In this document: positions 1 through 8,322 of the stretch, piece after piece | How positions within the stretch are numbered: position 1 is the stretch's first letter | Layout of the letters: every line of letters begins with the position of its first letter | Position numbers and translations under genes: made by a program | The notes under the pieces: generated by a model | What the model was told of the DNA's origin: nothing | The model's input: the letters and a program-made list of their open reading frames with translations, nothing else | Database searches by the model: none | Assembly: GCA_030041045.1 (NCBI GenBank) | Contig: JASHOQ010000018.1 | Span: 1 to 64,000, forward strand | Reading direction: 5' to 3' | Source: Acidobacteriaceae bacterium | GTDB lineage: Bacteria; Acidobacteriota; Terriglobia; Terriglobales; Acidobacteriaceae | Length of the DNA: 64,000 nt

Positions 1-37
1 TGCCCCAGGTCCCGCCTTTGGGACCTGGGAAACCACA
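1..37. repeat. REP-like palindrome, family 1 (copy 1)
   Basis: The element contains the inverted arms CCCAGGTCCC and GGGACCTGGG around a short loop, followed by AAACCAC. Near-identical copies occur at 9471-9508 and, inside a coding region, at 32908-32944. It lies downstream of the leftward gene that ends at 205. No open frame uses it here. Confidence 0.75.
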
Positions 38-61
38 GTCCCTAACCCGGCATGAAATCGG

Positions 62-102
62 TTGCCCCATCCTTTCCGCGCTTTTTGGGGAAAGTGTGGG
101 AG
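62..102. repeat. REP-like palindrome, family 3 (copy 1)
   Basis: TTGCCCCATCCTTTCC and GGGGAAAGTGTGGGAG form an imperfect inverted repeat around a T-rich loop. The same arms (CCCA-CCTTTC with GAAAGG-TGGG) recur at 24255-24299 inside a gene. The rest of bases 103-204 holds only a short run of CCCTGA units (about 188-205) of the type seen at 6187-6256. Confidence 0.55.
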
Positions 103-204
103 TCCAGCGCTTCGGCGTTTGCCTGTCTGCGGGTGCCCCATCTGCGCGCCCTCTGGCCAGCGCGCCTTTGTTTCTGCGCCAGATCCCTGACCCCTGACCC
201 CTGA

Positions 205-780
205 TCAGAAGATCGTATAGCTCAATCCCACGCTGCCGCCGTAGGGCCACAGCGTCGGCTTCACGCGCCACTGCTGGTATTCGAAGTCGACGGCTCGGAT
301 GGTAAGCCGGTGCTTCCACCGGTAATCCAAACCGCCGCCATAGGCAAAGTTGCCCGCGTGGCCTGTCAGCCAGTTGCCCGTCCCGCTGCCCCAGCCGAAC
401 AGGACCTTCCCATACGGCTCCAGTCCATGCCAGTCCACGATGGGCACGCGCGGGCCGATCATGTAGGTGTTCTCCCCGATTCCCTGGGTAGAGCCGGGTG
501 GAACATACTCATTGAAGCGCAGCCAGTGTCCCTCGGCTTCAATCTGCACCCAGCGCGTGAACCGTGCGTCCACGTAGGTGCCCACGCCATAAAGCCGGTT
601 GGGACTGGTCTCCGCAACGCCGGCGCCCGCGTAATCGGGCTGGAACATGGAGCCCTCCGCGCCGGCCGAGAGCGAGAATTGTCCCTGGTACGCCGTGGGA
701 GCCACTTGTGCGTGGCTGGAAAGAGCCGGAAAGGAAAAGACAACAAGCAGGAAGGCCAGGGCAGGCCGTTTTGTTTCCAT
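205..780 (-). CDS. Secreted outer-membrane beta-barrel protein
   Basis: This is a 191-residue protein with a clear Sec signal peptide (residues 1 to about 25, hydrophobic core followed by SSHAQ). The mature part is rich in Gly, Tyr and Trp, with alternating hydrophobic and polar residues. It ends in the aromatic tail LSYTIF, whose C-terminal Phe is typical of proteins inserted by the BAM machinery. It matches the small outer-membrane beta-barrel class (about eight strands) common in acidobacteria. Function and ligand cannot be told. It stands alone on the minus strand downstream of the M48-like gene, separated from it by a long hairpin element at 870-980. Confidence 0.7.
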   Translation of the reverse strand: METKRPALAFLLVVFSFPALSSHAQVAPTAYQGQFSLSAGAEGSMFQPDYAGAGVAETSPNRLYGVGTYVDARFTRWVQIEAEGHWLRFNEYVPPGSTQGIGENTYMIGPRVPIVDWHGLEPYGKVLFGWGSGTGNWLTGHAGNFAYGGGLDYRWKHRLTIRAVDFEYQQWRVKPTLWPYGGSVGLSYTIF

Positions 781-869
781 CGCACATCCAGTTCTGGGAG
801 AAAAGTTTTGAGTTCCGTCGATCTGGTTCAGATCCCAAATTCAACCTCAAAAGCCGGTCGCACGCTTTC

Positions 870-980
870 GGCAGATTCAGAGTTGCCGACGGCGGGTTTG
901 ATGCAGTTGTGTGGCTTTTCCCTCAAGGAAAAGCCACTCTGCACTACCCTTTCAGCGGCACGGGAAACTCTGAATCTGCC
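870..980. repeat. 111-bp long-hairpin element (MITE-like or structured RNA)
   Basis: A perfect 15-bp inverted repeat (GGCAGATTCAGAGTT at 870-884, complement at 966-980) encloses a second perfect 11-bp hairpin (GTGGCTTTTCC at 911-921 with 927-937, loop CTCAA). Between these, further complementary blocks occur in matching order (GCCG/CGGC, GGGT/ACCC, TGCAG/CTGCA), so the whole element can fold into one long interrupted hairpin. It fills the space between two leftward genes. There is no terminal T run, so a simple terminator is unlikely. Confidence 0.7.
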
Positions 981-1031
981 CCGATTGCGCGGGACCGGCT
1001 GACTGTTGGCTTCTCGGGCGAGCCTGGTTTT

Positions 1032-2942
1032 TTACTGCGGGTTCTGTGCCGTCGCAGGTTGCTGATCTTGCAGTTGTTGTGGCGCCGCAGTGGCGCCGTT
1101 GACCGGTTCTCCTGCCTGGGGCTGCGCTGCGGGCTGGTCGCCGGCTGCAGGCGTCGGGGTTGCGGGCGCTGCCGCCGGAGCCCCTGCCGGGGCTGTTGAC
1201 CCGTCAGCCGGATTTGGTGCGGCCGCGGGCGCGCCGGCCGGAGCCGCTGCCGGCTCCGCGTTGGCCAGGTCATACCGCTGCAGCTTGTAGAAGACCGGCG
1301 TCACCTCGAACGGCATCTTGTCGCGCGCGTTCATGGGCGCATACCGTTTGGCGTTGAGCATGTGCACCCGGTCGTCCCACGGATCGGTCTTCAGCCAACT
1401 CCCCAGCGGAAGCGCCGCGGTCTGGTTGAGGTCGTCCCAGTCGATCTTGGGCGCCTGGTGCTCGAGATCGGTCATCCACGGCGTGCCATCCGGTTTCAGC
1501 AGGCTGTCGCCCAGTTTCGGCGTGTTCAGAGCCTTCAGTACAGTGCCCCGCTCCTGGAGCTCGGCGTAGAACAGCCCCGCCGTGGGCAGCTGGTCCTTGT
1601 ACATCGAAGCGTTCAGGTATTCCATGGCCTTCTTGGCCGCCGTCCCGTTGTCCACGTCGGTGTGATACATGGCGATGCGCTGGAAGGTCGACTCATCGGG
1701 GAACAGCAGCCGGTCGTTGAAGGCGTAACGCGTGTCGATGTGATGGCCCAGGGCGATGTGCGCCAGCTCCATCGCCATCACCGAGGCGATCGCCGGTTCG
1801 TTGGGCAGCGAGTCGATCAGCCCCTTGCTGACCAGAATCGTATTGCCCACCGTCGTGGCTTCCACTGTGTCCGTGAGCAGAATGCGGCAGTGAATCTGGT
1901 CGGTGAAGGCCAGGTTGTTAGGCACGATCAGGTTGATCACGATCTGTCCCAGCACCTTTTCTTCATATCCGCCCGGCGAGAGCGGCGCCACCAGCCCGGC
2001 CTCCACCAGCCGGTCGATCACGTTGTTTTCCGCCTGCGTAATCCACATGCGCGAGGCCTGCAGCGGGCCCACATCGGAGGAGTCGTCGCTCTGATCCACC
2101 GCGTCGTCCACCTTCACGCTTACGTTCTCGCTGTCGCGCGTGGGCAGCTTCAGGCTGTAGCCCCAGAAGTGCGTCTGCGCCTTCAGGCCCTGCGGCTTCG
2201 AGCCCGAGCCGACGTTTGACTCTTCCACGTAAATCGCCACCGGCAGCCAGATGCCCGGCTGCACGTTCATGCGCCAGCTGTCGAAGTGGAAATAGTGTGC
2301 CGAGGAGTCCTCAGAGGTGGGGCCGGTATAGGTGCCGTTGAAGCGCACCACGTTGCCGTCCTGGTCCTCAATCCAGATGCGCCCGTAGAAGCGGCCCATG
2401 CCCGCAACCCGCGGGTGCACGTCGAAAACCCACGTGCGCACCGAGCCCAGGAACTCCCGCCGCACATAGCTGAACACGTAGTGCTGCTGGTCGAATCCCG
2501 AGGGATCGACGAACATCATCTCCATAAACCCGGTGGGATTGTAGGTGTAGTTCTTGTCCAGCCCCAGCGCCTTGGTCAGGCCGGTGATGGCCTCAAACGA
2601 CCCCTTGAACCAGCCGTGTTTGACTTCGCCCCGCGGCTCGTAGGACTTGTCGAAGAACCCTTTGCCGAAGTCCACGCGGCTCAGCATGTATTGGTCGTCC
2701 ACCGGGACTTCGTACAGTTTCACGTCCGGCCGTGTGTCCTGAATATAGGTCTCCACCAGCGGCGTGCGTTGCTGAATGGCTTTGATCAGAACCTTCTCGC
2801 GCGCAATGGCTCTTTCCACCAGGGCGGCCTGCTCGGGGGTAAGTTGGTGCGCCTGCTGGTATTTTGGCTCCTTCTTCGCGTATACGCAGGTTGCACCCAG
2901 AGTGAGGACAAGGAAGGTTAGGGGGATCTTCCGAAACGTCAT
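1032..2942 (-). CDS. Secreted M48-like metallopeptidase homologue with altered zinc motif
   Basis: This is a 636-residue protein with a signal peptide (residues 1 to about 22). Residues 375-420 resemble the core of M48 peptidases (NEPAIASVMAMELAHIALGHH), but the zinc motif HExxH reads MELAH at 391-395, so the first metal-binding His is Met. A His-rich GHHID follows. The first 300 residues form a large domain that looks like those of other acidobacterial secreted proteins. The C terminus (about 570-636) is a low-complexity Ala/Pro/Gln tail. It is probably periplasmic or surface-exposed. Without the first His it may be a non-catalytic homologue. Start chosen at the ATG giving the signal peptide. 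Confidence 0.6.
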   Translation of the reverse strand: MTFRKIPLTFLVLTLGATCVYAKKEPKYQQAHQLTPEQAALVERAIAREKVLIKAIQQRTPLVETYIQDTRPDVKLYEVPVDDQYMLSRVDFGKGFFDKSYEPRGEVKHGWFKGSFEAITGLTKALGLDKNYTYNPTGFMEMMFVDPSGFDQQHYVFSYVRREFLGSVRTWVFDVHPRVAGMGRFYGRIWIEDQDGNVVRFNGTYTGPTSEDSSAHYFHFDSWRMNVQPGIWLPVAIYVEESNVGSGSKPQGLKAQTHFWGYSLKLPTRDSENVSVKVDDAVDQSDDSSDVGPLQASRMWITQAENNVIDRLVEAGLVAPLSPGGYEEKVLGQIVINLIVPNNLAFTDQIHCRILLTDTVEATTVGNTILVSKGLIDSLPNEPAIASVMAMELAHIALGHHIDTRYAFNDRLLFPDESTFQRIAMYHTDVDNGTAAKKAMEYLNASMYKDQLPTAGLFYAELQERGTVLKALNTPKLGDSLLKPDGTPWMTDLEHQAPKIDWDDLNQTAALPLGSWLKTDPWDDRVHMLNAKRYAPMNARDKMPFEVTPVFYKLQRYDLANAEPAAAPAGAPAAAPNPADGSTAPAGAPAAAPATPTPAAGDQPAAQPQAGEPVNGATAAPQQLQDQQPATAQNPQ

Positions 2943-3052
2943 GTCAAGCTCCTCGGTGGATTCTTGCTTTGCGGGTCTCGAGCTCTCTGCTCACATCGCA
3001 GCCAGGCAGCTCAAGGCGAGACCCTGTGTTGTTTGCTTCAGTTTGAAGTTTC

Positions 3053-4090
3053 CTATGCCAGTTGGAACGTGATGACGATGTTCGTCGTCAGGTCCACCGG
3101 CCGGCCGTCGCGCGTTGCCGGACGAAAGCGAATCTGCTGCGCCACTCTGCGGGCCTCTTCGTCCAGCCCGTGGCCCAGCCCATGAATTACGCCCTGCACA
3201 ACCACCTGGCCCGTGGCCAGGAAGGTGACCCGTAAAACCACATCTCCTTGCACGCGCAGTTGCCGCGCTTCGCTCGTGTACTGTACCGGCGGCTTGGAGA
3301 GCACTTCAAGATTGGTCTCCGCCGGCGCTACCGTCTGCTTTACAACCGGCGTCTGCGCCACCTCAGTGGGAATGCCCGCGGAGGCCACTTTGCCGTAGCT
3401 GGCGTTGCTCGTGCCCGTGGCTCCGGGAATGTCGGCGGAGGCCACCTTGCCCACCACGCCCGCATTCGAGCCTGAGCGCGTTCCATTGCCGATTCCCGTT
3501 GAGCCCACCACTCCATGCGGCGCTACCGCCGGACCCTGCATGCCGCCATAGGGATTGCCGATGGCGGCCACCGTGGCCGGCTTGAACGCGTTGGGATTCG
3601 GCGTCACGCCAAAAGTTTCGCCCAGGTGCACGGGCGCCGTGGAAGGGTGAACCTGCGGCGTCTGCGCCGGCATGGCCGCCGTCAGCGCGGCCTTGGGCTG
3701 CGGCGCCAGAATCACGGCAGGCTTGGCTTCCTTCACCACCGGCATCGCCAGCTTGGCTTCCATCTGGATTGCCTTCGGCTCCGGCTTCGGCTTCGGCATC
3801 TGGATCTTCTGTTGGTCCAGCGTGATCTTCGGCGGCGTCGGCGGCGGAGGCAACTTGGGCAACTCCGGCGTCTTCATCCTCATCGGCGGCGGCGGATTGT
3901 GCGGCACAATCAATTCCGTCATCTCGTACTGGTGCTCCACCAGCACGTGCCGTGCAGTCATGCTCACCACCAGAACGATTGCCAGGATCATCCCATTAAT
4001 GCAGGTGCTCGTAATAAATGAGGCCGTTCGTCCTTCTGGCTCCGGCAGCAACCCGAATGGAGTCCGTCCGGCGGAGTAAGTCATCGACAT
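3053..4090 (-). CDS. TonB-family energy-transducer protein
   Basis: This is a 345-residue protein with a short cytoplasmic N terminus, one membrane segment (about residues 28-47), a long Pro/Lys-rich periplasmic spacer (about 60-250, with PPPP and KPKPEPK runs) and a C-terminal TonB domain of about 75 residues (LRVQGDVVLRVTFLATG, then RFRPATRDGRPV). TonB proteins pass energy from ExbB/ExbD to outer-membrane receptors. No exbB or exbD lies nearby, so the partner is elsewhere. It is the first of three leftward genes (TonB, M48-like, beta-barrel) that share an envelope theme but are separated by gaps. Confidence 0.8.
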   Translation of the reverse strand: MSMTYSAGRTPFGLLPEPEGRTASFITSTCINGMILAIVLVVSMTARHVLVEHQYEMTELIVPHNPPPPMRMKTPELPKLPPPPTPPKITLDQQKIQMPKPKPEPKAIQMEAKLAMPVVKEAKPAVILAPQPKAALTAAMPAQTPQVHPSTAPVHLGETFGVTPNPNAFKPATVAAIGNPYGGMQGPAVAPHGVVGSTGIGNGTRSGSNAGVVGKVASADIPGATGTSNASYGKVASAGIPTEVAQTPVVKQTVAPAETNLEVLSKPPVQYTSEARQLRVQGDVVLRVTFLATGQVVVQGVIHGLGHGLDEEARRVAQQIRFRPATRDGRPVDLTTNIVITFQLA

Positions 4091-4664
4091 GATTTATTCC
4101 TCACTTCCGGCCGCACCTGCGGCACAGGATCGCTCAAAAAATATCATCGCAAGCAAGGTTATCGCCGGAAACCGAAGACCGCGGCTCTTCGCGGTTCTGG
4201 ACTTCCATCCCATCAAGCCGGGCGGCCATGCGACTGAACTTGCCACTTCCGTTGCGCAAAACACCTGCTCGAATGGAAACGATAGGAGAAAACCTCATTC
4301 CTGTGTGGGGGATCGGTGCAATGGACAGTAAGCTGCCGTCCCGTTTTCCGGGATCTGCGTCTTGATAGGGAATCTCCCCTTGCCGCGCCTCGATCATTGC
4401 GTTCCTACTACCCTGTGACCAAGGCGTACGGCAAAATGAACTCAATCCCTTGATTCCGCGGGAAATCCTGCCAACTTGCGTCCGTAATCGGTGCCTCGGG
4501 TACACTCGATCAGCTGCGCCCCCTTGACATATCGTCATTTGGAGGTCCGCCGTGAGCCGCAAGCTCGGAGTCTGGTGGGGCGAACGACTCCTCCCGGTCT
4601 CAACACGCACTACTGTAATAGACTCAAGGTTACCGAAACTGTTCGCGAAAGGACAGTCTTTTTT
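4091..4664. other. Intergenic region between the TonB gene and galE
   Basis: This 574-bp divergent region must hold the promoters of the leftward TonB gene and the rightward galE. Open frames here are short, lack ribosome sites and resemble no family. I see no RNA gene or strong hairpin. A ribosome-binding GAAAGGA at 4647-4653 supports the GTG start of galE. Confidence 0.5.
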
Positions 4665-5690
4665 GTGAAGATTCTGGTTACCGGAGGTGCCGGGTACATA
4701 GGTGGTACCGTCGCCGCCCTTCTTGCTGAAAAGGGACATCTTCCGGTAATTTTCGACAACTTCGGCCACGCCCGGCGCGATCTGCTCCCCGCGGGCATTC
4801 CCGTGGTCGAGGGGGAGCTGGCTGACGGCTCTCTCCTCCGCCGGATCTTTCTCGCCGCCCGCGATCAGAAACAGCCCTTTGACGCCGTGCTCCACTTCGC
4901 CGCCCTCATTGAAGCCGGCGAATCCATGCTCCATCCCGAGCTCTTCTTCCGCAACAACACCGCCGGCACGCTCACCCTGCTCGAGGCCATGCACGCCGCG
5001 GAGGTCCGCCGCCTGGTCTTTTCCTCGACCGCTGCCGTCTATGGTGAGCCGGATTCGGTGCCCATTGACGAAGACGCGCGGCTCAAGCCCACCAACGCCT
5101 ACGGTGAATCCAAACTCCTCGTCGAACAGATGCTCGCCTGGTTCAACCGCATCCACGGCCTGCGCTACGCTTCTCTGCGCTACTTCAACGTCGCCGGAGC
5201 TGCCGAAGGGCCGGCCGGCATCGTCTCCAGCATCACTCGCGGCGAAGCGCATGACCCCGAAACCCATCTCATCCCGCTGGTGCTCGACGTAGCCCTCGGC
5301 CGCCGCCGCTCGATCCGCATCTATGGGCAGGACTATCCCACGCCCGACGGCACCTGCATCCGCGACTACATTCACGTATCCGACCTGGCCGAAGCCCATC
5401 TGCTCGCGCTCCAGGCTCTCGACGCGCATGCCGAAATCAGCCCACGCCTCGTCTTCAATCTGGGCAATGGCCACGGATTCAGCGTCCTCGAAGTCATCGC
5501 ATCCGTCCGCCGGGTCACCGGCCATCCCATCCCCGTGGAAAACCACCCCCGCCGTCCCGGCGATCCCGCCGTTCTGGTAGCCAGTTCCGCCCGCGCCGCC
5601 AGGGAACTGGGCTGGAAACCCCGCTACACCCAACTCGACGACATTGTCCGCACCGCCTGGGCCTGGCACCAGAAACGATACGTCACGTGA
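4665..5690 (+). CDS. galE: UDP-glucose 4-epimerase
   Basis: The enzyme interconverts UDP-glucose and UDP-galactose in the cytoplasm, supplying galactose for glycans. The protein is 341 residues, the normal length. The NAD-binding motif GGAGYIG sits at residues 7-13, the catalytic pair YxxxK is Y146-K150 (NAYGESK), and the family signature DYIHVSDLAEAH is present. I chose the GTG at 4665 because MKILVTGG is the conserved N terminus and GAAAGGA lies just upstream; the open frame itself extends further left without similarity. The leftward polysaccharide operon at 54.5-63.8 kb could use its product. Confidence 0.93.
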   Translation: MKILVTGGAGYIGGTVAALLAEKGHLPVIFDNFGHARRDLLPAGIPVVEGELADGSLLRRIFLAARDQKQPFDAVLHFAALIEAGESMLHPELFFRNNTAGTLTLLEAMHAAEVRRLVFSSTAAVYGEPDSVPIDEDARLKPTNAYGESKLLVEQMLAWFNRIHGLRYASLRYFNVAGAAEGPAGIVSSITRGEAHDPETHLIPLVLDVALGRRRSIRIYGQDYPTPDGTCIRDYIHVSDLAEAHLLALQALDAHAEISPRLVFNLGNGHGFSVLEVIASVRRVTGHPIPVENHPRRPGDPAVLVASSARAARELGWKPRYTQLDDIVRTAWAWHQKRYVT

Positions 5691-5794
5691 CCTTGGGAAC
5701 CCCTTCGGAAACGGAAAGGTATGGCTGTGCGTGCTGATAAGAAATGGCTTATCCTGTTCCACGAGCCTCCGCCTTTCCCCGGACGGGAACAATG

Positions 5795-5820
5795 GGGCCG
5801 AGGATTTTCCTCCTCGGCCC
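5795..5820. terminator. Perfect 10-bp hairpin downstream of galE
   Basis: GGGCCGAGGA (5795-5804) pairs perfectly with TCCTCGGCCC (5811-5820) across a TTTTCC loop. It is 105 bp after the galE stop. There is no U tract after the stem, so it may end transcription with Rho help or protect the mRNA end. Confidence 0.45.
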
Positions 5821-6186
5821 TAAGTAATCCGCCCTGTATTCCTTACGTAAGATTGTGCAACCGGATGGCTTCGTTGCATCTCCAACAAACGTGGTAGTCG
5901 CTTTTGCACCTTGAGGGTACTTCCCACCATGACCAACCCGAATCAAAAGGAGTTGTTCCGCTCTTTTTCCCGAATCCGGGCTTTTTTTGACTTCCTTGTC
6001 CTCTTTAGTGGTATTTCCACCCGCTCCAACCTCAGCCGCACCCAGCGACGCCCGCTCGACGCCCGCGGCATCTTCCTCTTCCGCTCCAAATAGCGTCTGC
6101 CGCCTACTCCCTTCTCCCTCGTCTCCCGCCAACCCGCGAACGTCCGCCGCAGGCGAACGCGAACTTGCCAACTCGCCAACTCGCTG

Positions 6187-6256
6187 CCCTGACCCCTGAC
6201 CCCTGAAACCTGAAACCTGATCCCTGACTGACCCCTGATCCCTGATCCCTGTTCCC
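6187..6256. repeat. CCCTGA-type degenerate tandem tract
   Basis: The tract is a run of variants of CCCTGAC, CCTGAAA and CCCTGAT, 6 to 9 bp per unit. Related tracts occur at about 188-205, 14148-14164 and, in both orientations, at 26926-27002. Here and at 14148 the tract ends in GTTCCNNTACAAT just before a gene start. Confidence 0.6.
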
Positions 6257-6257
6257 T

Positions 6258-6263
6258 TACAAT
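6258..6263 (+). promoter_or_regulatory. Possible -10 box of mqnC
   Basis: TACAAT (one mismatch to TATAAT) lies six bases before the ATG of mqnC, which would put the transcript start at or near the start codon and make the mRNA leaderless. No good -35 is visible and no ribosome site precedes the ATG. The same GTTCCNNTACAAT string precedes the gene at 14204. Confidence 0.35.
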
Positions 6264-6269
6264 CGACTC

Positions 6270-7337
6270 ATGGCCCTCACCCGCGCCGCGGCCCTCGACT
6301 ATTTCCGCTCGCCTGACCTCATCGGCCTCGGCTTTGAGGCCGACGCCGTGCGCCGCCGTTTGCATCCGGAAGGGGTAGTCACTTACATCATCGACCGCAA
6401 TATCAACTACACCAACTTCTGCACCGAGTACTGCACCTTCTGCGCCTTCTACCGCCCGCTGCCCAAGCCCGGATCGGCAAAACCGGACGCGCGCTCGCAG
6501 GAGGGCTACATCCTCGACTTTGAAACCATCTGCGCCAAAATTGCCGAGACCCTGGAGATGGGCGGCACCGGCGTGCTCATGCAGGGCGGCCTGCATCCCG
6601 ACCTCAAGATCGACTGGTTCGAGAATCTCTTCCGCGGCATCAAGCAGCGCTTTCCTTCCATCTGGCTGCACTGCCTCTCGGCTTCGGAGATTCTCGCCAT
6701 CGCCGAGTACTCAGAACTTGACCTGCGCACCACCATCGCCCGCCTGCGCGACGCCGGCCTCGACTCCATCCCCGGCGGCGGCGCGGAGATTCTCGACGAC
6801 GAGGTGCGCTTCCGCATCGCCCGCCTCAAGTGCCGCACCGAAGAATGGGTGAGCGTGCACCGGACGGCACATGAATTAGGCATGCGCACCACCGCGACCA
6901 TGATGTTCGGCGTGGGCGAGACCTTCGAGCAGCGCGTCAACCATTTTGAGGTAGTACGCCGCCTGCAGGACGAGACCGGCGGCTTCACCGCCTTCATCCC
7001 CTGGAGCTTTCAGCCCAAGCACACCGCGCTCGGCGGCCGCGGCTGGGACGAGGCCACCAGCGTCGAATATCTCAAGGTCCTCGCCATCGCCCGCCTCTAT
7101 CTCGATAACATCGAAAACGTGCAGGCCAGTTGGGTCACGCAGGGCCTCAAGGTGCTCGAGCTCGGCCTCCACTTCGGCGGCAACGACGTCGGCTCCGTCA
7201 TGCTCGAAGAGAATGTGGTGCGCGCCGCCGGCACCAGTAACTGCACCACCGAAGAAGAGCTGCGCCGCATCATCCGTGACGCCGGCTTCCGCCCCGTCCA
7301 GCGCGACACGCTCTACCGAACGATGTTTTTGAATTAG
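6270..7337 (+). CDS. mqnC: Cyclic dehypoxanthine futalosine synthase, radical SAM
   Basis: MqnC cyclises dehypoxanthinyl futalosine in the futalosine route to menaquinone. The 355-residue protein has the radical-SAM cluster motif CxxxCxxC at C51, C55 and C58 (NFCTEYCTFCAF) and the MqnC-type start IDRNINYTNFC. The stretch LMQGGLHPDLKIDW and the C-terminal HFGGNDVGSVMLEENVV fit MqnC/MqnE family members; its length and N terminus favour MqnC over MqnE. No other mqn gene is in the window, as is common when the pathway is scattered. The organism therefore probably makes menaquinone by this route. Confidence 0.9.
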   Translation: MALTRAAALDYFRSPDLIGLGFEADAVRRRLHPEGVVTYIIDRNINYTNFCTEYCTFCAFYRPLPKPGSAKPDARSQEGYILDFETICAKIAETLEMGGTGVLMQGGLHPDLKIDWFENLFRGIKQRFPSIWLHCLSASEILAIAEYSELDLRTTIARLRDAGLDSIPGGGAEILDDEVRFRIARLKCRTEEWVSVHRTAHELGMRTTATMMFGVGETFEQRVNHFEVVRRLQDETGGFTAFIPWSFQPKHTALGGRGWDEATSVEYLKVLAIARLYLDNIENVQASWVTQGLKVLELGLHFGGNDVGSVMLEENVVRAAGTSNCTTEEELRRIIRDAGFRPVQRDTLYRTMFLN

Positions 7338-7539
7338 CCCTTAACTGCAGGCGCGCATGTCGGTCGTCGACCGGCCGGGTCGGGATCCAGAGCGAAGATA
7401 TCCGCGGACTCGACGCTGGGAAACAAATTCCATTTGCCAGACCTCGGGGTTGGCAAAAGAGATACGGCCAAGACGCCGTCCCTGCAGAAATGGTGTTTAG
7501 ACAGGCGAAACTATAAGCAGAGGCGAATAGGGGGCGAAA

Positions 7540-8322
7540 ATGTCAGACAATTCTTCCATCGAATGGACCGATGCGACATGGAACCCAGTTCGAGGCTGCA
7601 CGAAGATCAGCCCGGGATGCAAGCACTGCTATGCCAAGACATTTGCCGAGCGCTTCAGAGGGGTGCGTGGGCACCCATACGAAAGAGGCTTTGATCTAAG
7701 GCTGGTGCCGGAGAAGCTATCGGACCCTCTGAAGTGGAAACAGCCGCGCAAAATTTTCGTAAACTCGATGAGCGATCTCTTTCACCCCGAGGTGCCAGAC
7801 GATTACATAGTTCAAGTCTGCAAGGTAATGCTTGATGCCCACTGGCACACGTTCCAGGTCCTCACGAAACGCGCTGACCGTATGGCGATGCTGCTCAACT
7901 CAAAGCTTGAGTTCGCTTCGAAATTCCCACACATTTGGTGGGGGACGAGCGTCGAGAACAGAACGCACGGCTTGCCCCGAATCGCTCACCTCCGGAGCGC
8001 CCGCGTCGCGGTAAGATTCTTGTCCGTCGAGCCTCTTTTGGAGGACTTGGGCAAGCTGAATCTGCGAAAGATCCATTGGATGATCGTTGGTGGTGAGAGC
8101 GGAGCCGGCGCCCGGCCGATGGACCCGAAGTGGGTTCGCTCTCTCGAACGCCAATGCCGACAGTCAAACGTCGCTTTCTTTTTTAAACAGTGGGGGGGAG
8201 TCCGGAAAGGCGAAGCCGGACGCCTCTTGGATGGACGTACTTATGATGAATTACCATCACTGATCCAAGTCACTCCATATTCCGGTGGCAGGCATGACGG
8301 AATCGGGTTATCAAGATCGTGA
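7540..8322 (+). CDS. DUF5131 / phage Gp37-Gp68 family three-Cys protein
   Basis: This is a 260-residue protein of the DUF5131 (Gp37/Gp68) family, found in phages and accessory regions. The N terminus has the family signature IEWTDATWNPVRGC and a three-Cys motif C20-x6-C27-x2-C30, which resembles an iron-sulfur or radical-SAM-like site. Other family blocks are FVNSMSDLFH, FQVLTKR and the Gly-rich IVGGESGAGARPM. The biochemical reaction is not known to me. It overlaps the next gene, whose TcmP family is named as the partner of such three-Cys proteins. Codon use is less GC-rich than in flanking genes, which suggests acquisition by transfer. A purine-rich GGGGGCGAAA precedes the ATG. Confidence 0.85.
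   Translation: MSDNSSIEWTDATWNPVRGCTKISPGCKHCYAKTFAERFRGVRGHPYERGFDLRLVPEKLSDPLKWKQPRKIFVNSMSDLFHPEVPDDYIVQVCKVMLDAHWHTFQVLTKRADRMAMLLNSKLEFASKFPHIWWGTSVENRTHGLPRIAHLRSARVAVRFLSVEPLLEDLGKLNLRKIHWMIVGGESGAGARPMDPKWVRSLERQCRQSNVAFFFKQWGGVRKGEAGRLLDGRTYDELPSLIQVTPYSGGRHDGIGLSRS

Larger units (their letters stand above)
5691..6269. other. Intergenic region between galE and mqnC
   Basis: No gene is supported in these 579 bp. The notable contents are a perfect hairpin at 5795-5820, a short TTGCCAACTCGCCAACTCGC-type repeat near 6167-6184, and the CCCTGA repeat tract at 6187-6256. The small frames present are low complexity or GC-skew artefacts. Confidence 0.5.

Noticed and set aside
748-1031. The hairpin element as a tRNA or riboswitch
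   Set aside because: It shows no cloverleaf, anticodon arm or known aptamer core; the fold is a single long rod.
4134-5792. Leftward 552-residue frame opposite galE
   Set aside because: It is antisense to a clear galE, and the amino-acid make-up is that of a GC-rich shadow frame.
5911-6093. Small 60-residue frame between galE and mqnC
   Set aside because: It has no ribosome site or similarity, and its composition follows a T-rich stretch.
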